Assembly: GCA_018969885.1 (NCBI GenBank)
Contig: JAGWXN010000034.1
Coordinates: 1 to 17,472, forward strand
Length of the DNA: 17,472 bases
Direction: 5' to 3'
From: Betaproteobacteria bacterium
GTDB lineage: Bacteria > Pseudomonadota > Gammaproteobacteria > Burkholderiales > Burkholderiaceae
The notes beneath the pieces are model-generated. The model did not search any database, was not told the origin of the DNA, and was given only the letters and a program-made list of their open reading frames with translations. The position numbers and the translations under genes were made by a program. Shown here piece after piece: positions 1-6,367 of this stretch. The number at the start of each line of letters is the position of its first letter. Within the stretch, counting starts at the first letter, position 1.

Positions 1-56
1 AGCGTGAGCTTGTGCTGAATCAGGGGATGCTTGAGATGGTGAACGGCATGCGACAT
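1..56 (-). CDS. upp: Uracil phosphoribosyltransferase, N-terminal fragment (runs off the window)
   Basis: Only the first 18 codons are visible, read leftward from ATG at 56-54. They translate MSHAVHHLKHPLIQHKLT. The segment HPLIQHKL matches the conserved N-terminus of Upp (HPL-x-x-HKL, where E. coli has HPLVKHKL). Upp converts uracil and PRPP to UMP in the cytoplasm and is the main uracil salvage enzyme. A GGAG ribosome-binding site sits at 69-66, nine bases before the ATG, which supports the start. The gene follows the second ABC permease on the same strand after 87 bases with no convincing intrinsic terminator, so it may be the last gene of that transcript or have its own promoter. The call rests on a short stretch; the rest of the protein lies outside the window. 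Confidence 0.72.
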   Translation of the reverse strand, partial: MSHAVHHLKHPLIQHKLT

Positions 57-143
57 ATGCGGTTTCTCCAGGTTGGCGTCAAACGGCAAGGCACAGCGCA
101 GGCTGGCCGGGAACCGCGAACGAACGGCCAGGGCCGGCCGCGC

Positions 144-929
144 TCATCCGAACCGTAACGAGCGCAACCCCACCGTGCGATCAATGATCAGCACCACCAG
201 CAGCGTCATCACGATACTCACGCTCGACACAGCCGCTGCGGTGGGATCGAAGTCCCAGCGCAGATAGTCAAACAACTGCAGGGGTAGCGTCGTCATTCCC
301 ACGCCCTTCAGCAGCAGCGACAAATTGAAGAGATCAAACGAAATAATGAACGCGAACAATGCTCCGGTGATGAGGCCGGGCTTGATGAGGGGCAGTGTGA
401 TACGTCGAAAACAGACCCACGGGTTCGCGCCAAGGCTGCGAGCCGCCTGTTCGATGGAGCGGTCGAAGTTGTAGAGCGAGGCACTCACGTTGATGAACAC
501 ATACGGCAGCGTAATCAGGGTGTGACCAATGAGGAGCCCCGCCATCGTCCGGGTGCCAACACCGGTGGCATAGAGAAAAAAAAGTAATGCAATCGCCGTC
601 AGGATTTCTGGAAGCATCAGCGGCATCATGAGCAGCAAACGAAGCCGGTCACGCCAGAGGCCGGCGTATCGCACAAAATAAAGCGCTGCCGCGGTACCGA
701 TCAGGGTTGAGGTCAGCGTGGCAACCGACGCCACGATCAGCGAGGTGCGCATCGCGCGGATGAAGCCCTCATTGGCAAACAGCGCGCCGTACCAGCGAAA
801 GGACAGCCCCTGCGGCGGAAACGCCAGGAACTCGCCGGCATTCAAGGACATCAGCACAATCAGAACAATAGGCGTGAGCAGGAACACATACACCAGGGCA
901 ATGAAACCCAAAGCGAGACTGCGCAGCAT
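144..929 (-). CDS. ABC transporter inner-membrane permease, PotC-like (polyamine/opine family)
   Basis: This 261-residue integral membrane protein has about six hydrophobic segments (about residues 5-28, 63-87, 98-120, 130-150, 184-205, 236-253). It has a binding-protein-dependent transport EAA loop at about 160-186 (EQAARSLGANPWVCFRRITLP), which contacts the ATPase. Length and topology fit the PotC/YdcV group of permeases for spermidine, putrescine, opines and related solutes. The start is ATG at 929-927. It overlaps the TGA of the other permease by one base (TGATG), implying translational coupling. The same frame stays open upstream into the other permease, but that extension is not protein-like. 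The solute cannot be inferred from the permease alone. Confidence 0.9.
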   Translation of the reverse strand: MLRSLALGFIALVYVFLLTPIVLIVLMSLNAGEFLAFPPQGLSFRWYGALFANEGFIRAMRTSLIVASVATLTSTLIGTAAALYFVRYAGLWRDRLRLLLMMPLMLPEILTAIALLFFLYATGVGTRTMAGLLIGHTLITLPYVFINVSASLYNFDRSIEQAARSLGANPWVCFRRITLPLIKPGLITGALFAFIISFDLFNLSLLLKGVGMTTLPLQLFDYLRWDFDPTAAAVSSVSIVMTLLVVLIIDRTVGLRSLRFG

Positions 930-1780
930 CACTCGAGCCCTCGCATCATCGGACGACTGGCGCGGACGAACAGCCACACCGCCAGACCACCTGTCGCAGC
1001 CAGCACCAGGGCAAGCGCTGCGCCCGCCGGCCACCGGAAGTTGTCGATCAGGGCTTGCACCACCAGCACCGACATCGTCTTCACCTGCGCACCGCCCAGC
1101 ATCACGGGCGTCACATAGGCACTGAGAGAAAGCACAAACACCAGAATGCAGCCCGCCTGAAGACCCGGCCAACTGAGCGGAAGCCACACCCGCCGGAACA
1201 CCTGAACCGGCGAGGCGCCAAGCGAGCGCGCCGCGAGCGCCAGATTCGGATCGATGGATTGAATGGCGCCGATCAGCGGGAGAATCATGAAGGGCAGAAA
1301 CACATGCACCAGCGCAAGCGTCACGCCAAAGTGGTTGTTCATGAGGGTGAGTGGCATGTCGATCAGCCCGAGCCCTCGCAGCCATTGGTTGATGACCCCG
1401 TTACCGGAGAGCAGGATCAACCAGCCGAAGCTTCTCACCACTACCCCCACGAGAAGCGGTGACAACACGAAGATATAAAGAAGCCCCTTCCATCGCGACG
1501 CGGTTCGGGCGAGGTGAAATGCAACCGGGTAGCCCAGCAACGCACAGATCAGGGTGGTCTTGAGACCCAGCCATACGGTATCGGCCAACACACCCAGAAA
1601 ATAGGCATCACCAAAGATTCGCGTGAAGTTCGCCGCAGTGAAGCCCGGGCCATACGGCGCCCCCACCCCGGGTGGCCGCAGGCTCATCAACACAATATTG
1701 AGATACGGAATCACCAGGAAAACGCCAATCAGCACCAGCGCAGGCGCGACCAGCCAGATGCCCCGACGCCCCCCGCTCAT
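929..1780 (-). CDS. ABC transporter inner-membrane permease, PotB-like (polyamine/opine family)
   Basis: This is a 283-residue membrane protein with an N-terminal transmembrane segment (about 8-32) followed by a periplasmic loop, then helices at about 70-90, 100-125, 150-175, 207-230 and 255-272. The EAA loop at about 180-207 reads LAARSLGASPVQVFRRVWLP. This is the usual PotB architecture and pairs with the PotC-like subunit next door. I chose ATG at 1780-1778 because it overlaps the ATPase stop as ATGA, a classic coupling arrangement. An in-frame start at 1807 would add nine residues and overlap the ATPase by more. Both permeases, the ATPase and the binding protein form one transport operon. 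Confidence 0.9.
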   Translation of the reverse strand: MSGGRRGIWLVAPALVLIGVFLVIPYLNIVLMSLRPPGVGAPYGPGFTAANFTRIFGDAYFLGVLADTVWLGLKTTLICALLGYPVAFHLARTASRWKGLLYIFVLSPLLVGVVVRSFGWLILLSGNGVINQWLRGLGLIDMPLTLMNNHFGVTLALVHVFLPFMILPLIGAIQSIDPNLALAARSLGASPVQVFRRVWLPLSWPGLQAGCILVFVLSLSAYVTPVMLGGAQVKTMSVLVVQALIDNFRWPAGAALALVLAATGGLAVWLFVRASRPMMRGLE

Positions 1781-2853
1781 GCCATCCCTGAGGCGGGCAG
1801 TGCCCACAGCTGACGCTCGTCGATACTTAGGGTGGCCTGCGCACCCGCTGCGATGTCCGAGCCCGGCGAGGTGTGCGCAAAAAGGCTGACTCCGCCCGTA
1901 AAGGCCAGCACATGCTCGACACTGCCACCGAGGAAATAGGTCCGGATGACCTGCCCCCGAAGCGCCTGAGCGCTCGTCTGCTCCGCCGCTGCCAACTGAA
2001 GGGCTTCGGGCCTGACCACAAGCAACGCCTGCTGGCCCGCCGCAAGCGACGAAGCGGCCGGCGAAACCACTATCCCAAGCGGCGTCTCGAGTTCAACGTG
2101 CTCAGCATCACGCCGCGCGAGCACCGTTCCTTTGACAAACTGGGTTCGACCGATAAATTGCGCCACCTCGCGACTGGCCGGTCGTGCATACAGTTCGCGA
2201 GGCGGGCCCACCTGCGCAATTTCGCCACTGAACATCACCACCACCCGATCGGACATCACCATCGCTTCCGACTGGTCATGCGTGACATAAAGCGTGGTGA
2301 TCCCCACCCGTTGCTGGAGATCGCGGATAAAGAAACGCATTTCCTCGCGGAGGCTTGCATCGAGGTTGGCCAACGGTTCATCAAGGAGAAGCATGCGCGG
2401 TTCGATCACGAGCGCACGTGCCAGGGCGACCCGCTGCTGCTGCCCCCCGGAGAGTTGGCGGGGATAGCGATCCAGCATGGCTTCGAGCTGAACCATCCGA
2501 AGCGCCTGTTTCACGCGCTCCGCGACATTGGCCTGCGACACCTTGCGCATTTCCAGACCGAAGGCCAGATTCTGCGCAACCGTCATATGCGGAAACAGCG
2601 CGTAGTTCTGAAACACCATGCCAATGTCGCGCCTCTCGGGCGGCAGTTGCGTGATGTTCTGCGCATCAAACAGGATCTCGCCCGCATCGGGCTGCTCGAA
2701 CCCCGCCACGCAGCGCAAGGTGGTGGTCTTGCCGCACCCGCTCGGGCCAAGGAGCGAGATCAGCTCTCCCTCCTCCACCCTTAGCGACAGTGACTTTAGC
2801 GCCGCGACGTTGCCGAACCGTTTCTCCAGTCGCTCAATCACAAGCCGGGTCAT
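1777..2853 (-). CDS. ABC transporter ATP-binding protein, PotA-like
   Basis: This 358-residue ATPase energises the adjacent importer at the cytoplasmic face. Motifs are in order: Walker [10 protein letters not shown] at 36-44, Q-loop Gln82, signature LSGGQ at 134-138, Walker B LLLDEP at about 155-160 and the switch His192. The C-terminal third (about 240-358) has the TOBE-type regulatory fold expected of the PotA/UgpC/MalK group. The length is typical. The gene begins 31 bases after the binding-protein stop without an obvious Shine-Dalgarno, and its TGA overlaps the permease ATG. The PotA-like type is secure. The substrate is unknown and need not be a polyamine. Confidence 0.93.
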   Translation of the reverse strand: MTRLVIERLEKRFGNVAALKSLSLRVEEGELISLLGPSGCGKTTTLRCVAGFEQPDAGEILFDAQNITQLPPERRDIGMVFQNYALFPHMTVAQNLAFGLEMRKVSQANVAERVKQALRMVQLEAMLDRYPRQLSGGQQQRVALARALVIEPRMLLLDEPLANLDASLREEMRFFIRDLQQRVGITTLYVTHDQSEAMVMSDRVVVMFSGEIAQVGPPRELYARPASREVAQFIGRTQFVKGTVLARRDAEHVELETPLGIVVSPAASSLAAGQQALLVVRPEALQLAAAEQTSAQALRGQVIRTYFLGGSVEHVLAFTGGVSLFAHTSPGSDIAAGAQATLSIDERQLWALPASGMA

Positions 2854-2884
2854 TGAACCGGCCCGAAAGCTGCGAGAGGCTTGG

Positions 2885-3937
2885 TCATTTCATCTCGCGA
2901 TTCCACCGGTCCGTGATCTCACCCACCATCGGGTTGATCTTGGACCAGTCGAACTGAACGATGGACGCCATGGCTGGGCCATTCACTGGAACATCAGCCG
3001 CCAGCGCGCCAGCGATCTGAGCCTGGGTGTTACTGGGCGAGGTGAAGAACTCCGCCGACATCGCCTCCTGCACCTTGGGATCGAGGATGTAATTGAGGTA
3101 TTGGTAGGCTGCTTCCTTGGCCGGACCATTCTTCAAAATATTGAACGACTGCTCGAAGGCCACCACGCCTTCCTTGGGCACCACCATTTCCACCGGCACG
3201 CCTTTCTTTCGCAGCGCGACGATCTCGGGGAAGTCAATGACCGCCACGCTCACATCGCCGCGTGTCAGTTGCGTAGCGACCGTGCCACTCCAGTCAGCCT
3301 GTTGAAACGGCAGCAGCTTTTTGATTTCCGCGAATGCCCGATCAATCGCGAGCTCCGATCCACCATAGATCCGCGCAGTCATCAGCAGAAACAGCATCGC
3401 GGCCGTGTTGCCGATCTGATAGAGGCCGATCTTTCCTTTGAACTCGGGATTGGTCCAGAGATCGGTCCAGGATGTCGGTGGCTTCTTCACCAGGTCCTTG
3501 CGGTACCCGATCCCGATTGCCGAGATGATCCCGCGCACCCCGTTGTCGCCAGCATTGCGCAGATTCGGATACACATTGGCAAGGTTCGGAACTTTCGCTG
3601 CCGGAATTGGCTCGAAGAAACCCTCCGAGCGCACCAGGCTGGCGATGTTCTCGTTGATCATGACGATGCTATAGGGGGCGGGCCCTGTTCCTGCTGCACG
3701 GATGTTGGCAACAAAATTCTTGCCCAGCCCGATATCAAGCGTGGGCTCAATGCCGGTTGATTTAGCAAAGGGCGGAATCAGCGTTCCGCGCCAGAACTTC
3801 TCCCAGCGACCACCATAGGTGTTGATAATCAGCTTGGCTTGCTGCGCGGCTGACAAGTTGGGCAGAGCCAGCGAGGCGGAGCCTGCCAACGCGGCGCTCG
3901 AGAGCAGCCATTGTCTGCGGTCGAAGGGAATGTTCAT
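2885..3937 (-). CDS. Periplasmic solute-binding protein, PotD-like, with probable Tat signal
   Basis: This 350-residue extracellular solute-binding protein should capture the substrate in the periplasm and deliver it to the adjacent permeases. The N-terminus has a twin-arginine pair (Arg7-Arg8, DRRQWLL), a hydrophobic stretch and a likely signal-peptidase site near LSAA at about 28-32, so Tat export is plausible. The mature part opens with LIINTYGGRWEKFWRG, the first beta-strand pattern of PotD-type proteins that bind polyamines, opines or other small cations. A strong AAGGAG at 3948-3943, five bases before ATG 3937, fixes the start. It lies 48 bases downstream of the oxygenase on the same strand and is probably cotranscribed with it. 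The good ribosome-binding site fits the excess of binding protein such systems need. Confidence 0.9.
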   Translation of the reverse strand: MNIPFDRRQWLLSSAALAGSASLALPNLSAAQQAKLIINTYGGRWEKFWRGTLIPPFAKSTGIEPTLDIGLGKNFVANIRAAGTGPAPYSIVMINENIASLVRSEGFFEPIPAAKVPNLANVYPNLRNAGDNGVRGIISAIGIGYRKDLVKKPPTSWTDLWTNPEFKGKIGLYQIGNTAAMLFLLMTARIYGGSELAIDRAFAEIKKLLPFQQADWSGTVATQLTRGDVSVAVIDFPEIVALRKKGVPVEMVVPKEGVVAFEQSFNILKNGPAKEAAYQYLNYILDPKVQEAMSAEFFTSPSNTQAQIAGALAADVPVNGPAMASIVQFDWSKINPMVGEITDRWNREMK

Positions 3938-3942
3938 CGGGG

Positions 3943-3948
3943 CTCCTT
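3943..3948 (-). promoter_or_regulatory. Strong ribosome-binding site of the binding-protein gene
   Basis: On the minus strand this reads AAGGAG, five bases before ATG 3937. It is the best Shine-Dalgarno in the transporter cluster and supports high translation of the periplasmic subunit. Confidence 0.7.
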
Positions 3949-3985
3949 GGATGGATAAAACAGCAGTGGAAAGTTCAGGTCCGAG

Positions 3986-4963
3986 TCAACGCGTCTCGGC
4001 CTTATTGCGGTAATCGTAGTTGCGGTCCAGCCGTTCGATCAGGTAGTCGCCATAGCGTACCGGCGGATGACGTGCAGGATGCCCGGGGCTCACGCAGGTG
4101 GACAGACACTCGATCATCGCGTTCATGTCGGTATCAAAGAAATACGGAATCGAATAACGCTCCTGCCCCGATCGGTTGATCACGCGATGCGGCGTGGATA
4201 CGAACCGATCGTTGGTCCAGCGCGCAAGCATGTCGGCGACATTGAGCACATACGCGCCCTCGATCGGCGGCGCATCGATCCACTCTGCGGAACCGCGCGG
4301 CCGAACCTGCAGCCCGCCGGTGGCGTCCTGCGCCAGCACGGTGATGATGCCGTAGTCGGTGTGCGGTGCTGAGCCGAACTGATCCTCCGGCGTTGCCGGC
4401 GGCTGTGGCGGATAGTGAAGCAGTCGCAAAAAGGTGGTGGGTCGCGCAAAAAACGGATCGAGCGCGTCCTCGGGCAGATCAAGCGACATCGCAATGGTCT
4501 TGATGATGAGGCGCGCTACGTTGTCCACATCGGCGATATAGGCCTCGATCGGCGGCCGAAATCCAGGCAGCCAGTCTGGCCACTGATTCGGCCCCTGCAT
4601 GGGTTTGCCAGCCAGAAAATCGGGGTCGTCGGGCGCGAGCTCATGCATCAGCATGAGCGACTCGCTCAGGTTGGGACGCCGCACCTGCGCAACCGATGAG
4701 GTCACGATGGTGGAGGTGGCCATGCCCATATAGCCGCGATGAAATCGGTTGATCGCGATGGATTGCTTCTTCTCCATCGGCGAGGCATGAAACTCACGCG
4801 AGGCTTCGAATGCCGCGTCGAGCGAAGCCTGAGGCACGCCATGGCCAACGATGTAGGCGAAACCGGTGGTGGTGAGCGCGCGATGGAGTTCGGTGGCAAC
4901 CCGGCGGCGAACCCCCTGGTCGGAGGACGCTGCGTGCAGATCGACAAGCGGAATGGCAGGCAT
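3986..4963 (-). CDS. Fe(II)/2-oxoglutarate-dependent oxygenase, isopenicillin-N-synthase-like
   Basis: This is a 325-residue cytoplasmic enzyme predicted to oxidise a small molecule with Fe(II), O2 and, normally, 2-oxoglutarate. The N-terminal DIOX_N-type region includes IPLVDL, GFAYIVGHGVP and FHRGYMG. The double-stranded beta-helix core carries the iron triad His201-x-Asp203 (PHTDYG) and His259 (STPHRV). The 2-oxoglutarate-binding Arg269-x-Ser271 (RYSIPYFF) is also present, so all catalytic residues are intact. The family also contains fungal thymine-7-hydroxylase, ethylene-forming enzyme and gibberellin oxidases, so the substrate is open. I prefer ATG 4963; an in-frame TTG at 4969 would add two residues, and neither has a clear Shine-Dalgarno. 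It is the first gene of the transporter cluster, suggesting that it acts on the imported compound. Confidence 0.9.
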   Translation of the reverse strand: MPAIPLVDLHAASSDQGVRRRVATELHRALTTTGFAYIVGHGVPQASLDAAFEASREFHASPMEKKQSIAINRFHRGYMGMATSTIVTSSVAQVRRPNLSESLMLMHELAPDDPDFLAGKPMQGPNQWPDWLPGFRPPIEAYIADVDNVARLIIKTIAMSLDLPEDALDPFFARPTTFLRLLHYPPQPPATPEDQFGSAPHTDYGIITVLAQDATGGLQVRPRGSAEWIDAPPIEGAYVLNVADMLARWTNDRFVSTPHRVINRSGQERYSIPYFFDTDMNAMIECLSTCVSPGHPARHPPVRYGDYLIERLDRNYDYRNKAETR

Positions 4964-5001
4964 GGGCAAGGGAACCAGGTGGGCACGCGAAGGGCGGACA
5001 G

Positions 5002-5029
5002 GGCTGACGCCAAACCGGAATCGTCAGCC
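5002..5029. promoter_or_regulatory. Perfect 8+8 bp inverted repeat upstream of the oxygenase (candidate operator or 5'UTR hairpin)
   Basis: GGCTGACG at 5002-5009 and CGTCAGCC at 5022-5029 are exact reverse complements with a 12-base spacer. The half-site centres are 20 bp apart, about two helical turns, as for a dimeric repressor. The repeat starts 38 bases upstream of the oxygenase ATG and just downstream of a weak -10 candidate (5035-5040). It could be an operator or an RNA hairpin. It has no U-tract, so it is not a terminator. Confidence 0.45.
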
Positions 5030-5034
5030 AACGC

Positions 5035-5063
5035 ATTCTTAAGCGGATTAATTGGTCCTGCAA
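5035..5063 (-). promoter_or_regulatory. Weak candidate sigma70 promoter for the oxygenase-ABC cluster
   Basis: On the minus strand, TTGCAG (5063-5058) is separated by 17 bases from AAGAAT (5040-5035). These match the consensus at 3/6 and 4/6. The spacing is optimal and the predicted start falls at the inverted repeat, but the hexamers are poor. Confidence 0.25.
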
Positions 5064-5176
5064 GCGCGTAAGGCATCCTGCGAGACGGCAAAGACACTGC
5101 TGCCAACCTGAACGCGACGCGCGTGCAGGAGCAGTCGCATGAAAGGGACACGGCCGCAACCAAACGAGTGCGCCGT

Positions 5177-5219
5177 AGAAAATAAAACGGGCCGTATCCC
5201 TTGTGAGGACCGGCCCGTT
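5177..5219 (-). terminator. Rho-independent terminator after tRNA-Pro
   Basis: Read leftward, AACGGGCCG (5219-5211) pairs perfectly with CGGCCCGTT (5194-5186) around a 16-base loop, followed by TTTATTTTC. It begins 8 bases after the tRNA CCA end and closes the whole translation block, separating it from the oxygenase cluster. Confidence 0.85.
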
Positions 5220-5227
5220 GTCATGCA

Positions 5228-5304
5228 TGGTCGGGGTGGCGGGATTCGAACTCGCGACCCCTTGCACCCCATGCAAGTGCGCTACCAGGCTGCGCTACAC
5301 CCCG
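5228..5304 (-). tRNA. tRNA-Pro (anticodon GGG)
   Basis: This is a 77-base cloverleaf including an encoded CCA (5230-5228). The acceptor arms CGGGGTG and CACCCCG pair perfectly. The D-arm contains GCGCAGCCTGGTAGCGC. The anticodon stem CTTGC/GCAAG encloses loop ATGGGGT, giving GGG, which reads CCC and CCU proline codons. The T-arm has GTTCGAATC. It is the last gene of the block, just after the MerR-type regulator, the arrangement usual in betaproteobacteria. Confidence 0.97.
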
Positions 5305-5313
5305 AAGCCCGAG

Positions 5314-5319
5314 ATTATA
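5314..5319 (-). promoter_or_regulatory. -10 element of tRNA-Pro promoter
   Basis: On the minus strand this reads a perfect TATAAT, ending nine bases before the tRNA 5' end and adjoining the merR stop at 5322-5320. No good -35 is visible (the region at 17 bp spacing reads AGGCGC). It would let the tRNA be transcribed independently of the upstream operon. Confidence 0.5.
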
Positions 5320-5889
5320 TCAGCGAAGCAGATCAAGCGCCTGCCTGAGGGCTTCCCGAACCGCCTGTTGCCCGCCAGATGCGTCGGTCGCAAAAGGCAA
5401 TGCCTGCTGCGCGGCCGCGGATCGACGGGATGACGCACCAGCGGCCTCGGCTGCCGATTCAACCGCCGGTGGTTGTGCAAAGGTTGCAGTCGACGCAGCC
5501 GAAACCGCTACCGATTCTTTATCCATTAGCGTCGCGGCCGGTCTCTCGGACAGATCATCGCCCGCTCCTGCCAGTGCACCGTCGACCCCTGCCGACCCCG
5601 ACCGTACGCGACTCCCACTCATCTCACTCAGACGATTCCGCGCGCCGTTGATCGTGAAGCCTTCTTCGTAGAGCAGTTCGCGAATACGCCGAACCAGCAA
5701 CACCTCATGATGCTGGTAATAGCGCCGATTGCCACGCCGCTTCATCGGGCGCAGTTGCGTGAACTCCTGCTCCCAGTAACGCAGCACATGCGGCTTGACC
5801 CCGCAAAGCTCGCTCACCTCCCCAATGGTGAAGTAGCGCTTGGCCGGAATAGGCGGCAGCGCCAGCTGAGCGTCGGGTTTTCCATTCAT
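5320..5889 (-). CDS. MerR-family DNA-binding transcriptional regulator
   Basis: This 189-residue protein has an N-terminal MerR winged helix-turn-helix at about residues 18-88. FTIGEVSELCGVKPHVLRYWEQEF is the recognition part, followed by RRGNRRYYQHHEVLLVRRIRELLYEEGFTINGARNRL. The C-terminal half is Ala/Ser-rich and low in complexity, without a recognisable effector domain or clustered metal-binding cysteines. That makes it a short MlrA-like member rather than a metal sensor. It starts 15 bases after the ihfA stop on the same strand, with no clear Shine-Dalgarno. The pairing ihfA-merR is conserved in betaproteobacteria, but its targets are not known to me. Confidence 0.88.
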   Translation of the reverse strand: MNGKPDAQLALPPIPAKRYFTIGEVSELCGVKPHVLRYWEQEFTQLRPMKRRGNRRYYQHHEVLLVRRIRELLYEEGFTINGARNRLSEMSGSRVRSGSAGVDGALAGAGDDLSERPAATLMDKESVAVSAASTATFAQPPAVESAAEAAGASSRRSAAAQQALPFATDASGGQQAVREALRQALDLLR

Positions 5890-5904
5890 GGGCGCGGGGA
5901 TCGG

Positions 5905-6345
5905 TTAGTTACCTGAACCGCCGCCCAGCTCGATCTGAGCCTTCAGCTTCTGGCTTGCATGAAAGGTGACGACGCGACGCGCCGAGATGGGGATCGACTC
6001 CCCCGTCTTGGGGTTGCGCCCCGGGCGCTGGGGCTTGTCGCGCAGCTGAAAGTTGCCGAATCCGGAGAGCTTCACCGATTCGCCGCGCACCAGAGCATCG
6101 CGGATTTCCTCGAAGAAGGTTTCCACCATGTCCTTGGCTTCGCGCTTATTGAGCCCCACGCGCTCGAACAGCATTTCCGCCAACTCGGCCTTGGTGAGTG
6201 TAAAGGCCGGTCCGAACGATACCGGCTCGAACGACAGGACGGTGGTGTCGGACAGCAGAGCGTCATTGAGTGCGGCGCTGGAACCCGAATCGCCGCTACC
6301 GGGCACCGACGGCCCCGAAACGGGTTGGACGATATCTTGACTCAT
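5905..6345 (-). CDS. ihfA: Integration host factor alpha subunit with N-terminal extension
   Basis: IHF-alpha pairs with IHF-beta to bend DNA sharply in recombination, replication and sigma54-dependent transcription. From about residue 49 the sequence is a textbook HU/IHF domain: [49 protein letters not shown], and [14 protein letters not shown]. It has the DNA-intercalating Pro (Pro112) in the beta-arm RNPKTGE. The preceding 48 residues are Ser/Gly/Pro-rich and not part of the fold, so the protein is 146 residues where 100-115 is usual. No internal ATG, GTG or TTG gives a shorter normal start, and no Shine-Dalgarno is evident before 6345. It follows pheT by 22 bases, as in many proteobacteria. 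Confidence 0.95.
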   Translation of the reverse strand: MSQDIVQPVSGPSVPGSGDSGSSAALNDALLSDTTVLSFEPVSFGPAFTLTKAELAEMLFERVGLNKREAKDMVETFFEEIRDALVRGESVKLSGFGNFQLRDKPQRPGRNPKTGESIPISARRVVTFHASQKLKAQIELGGGSGN

Positions 6346-6367
6346 AGGCAGGGGCTACTCCGGGGCA

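Noticed and set aside
103..131. CTGGCCG...CGGCCAG 7-bp inverted repeat before upp
   Set aside because: In a GC-rich region such a short stem with a 15-base loop is expected by chance, and no U-tract follows.
930..1385. N-terminal extension of the PotC-like permease frame
   Set aside because: It runs antiparallel in function to nothing, overlaps the other permease in another frame and is low-complexity Ala/Arg/Ser. ATG 929 overlaps the upstream stop exactly as TGATG.
1873..2784. Plus-strand frame of 303 codons opposite the PotA-like ATPase
   Set aside because: The minus strand has all ABC ATPase motifs in order, and the plus frame has none.
2618..3760. Plus-strand frame of 380 codons opposite the ATPase start and the binding protein
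   Set aside because: It spans two genes on the opposite strand and has no recognisable motif. The binding protein opposite has a signal peptide, RBS and family pattern.
5048..5140. Small 30-codon minus-strand frame (ATG 5140) between tRNA-Pro and the oxygenase
   Set aside because: It has no Shine-Dalgarno and no recognisable pattern, and it lies right behind a strong terminator. Support is insufficient.
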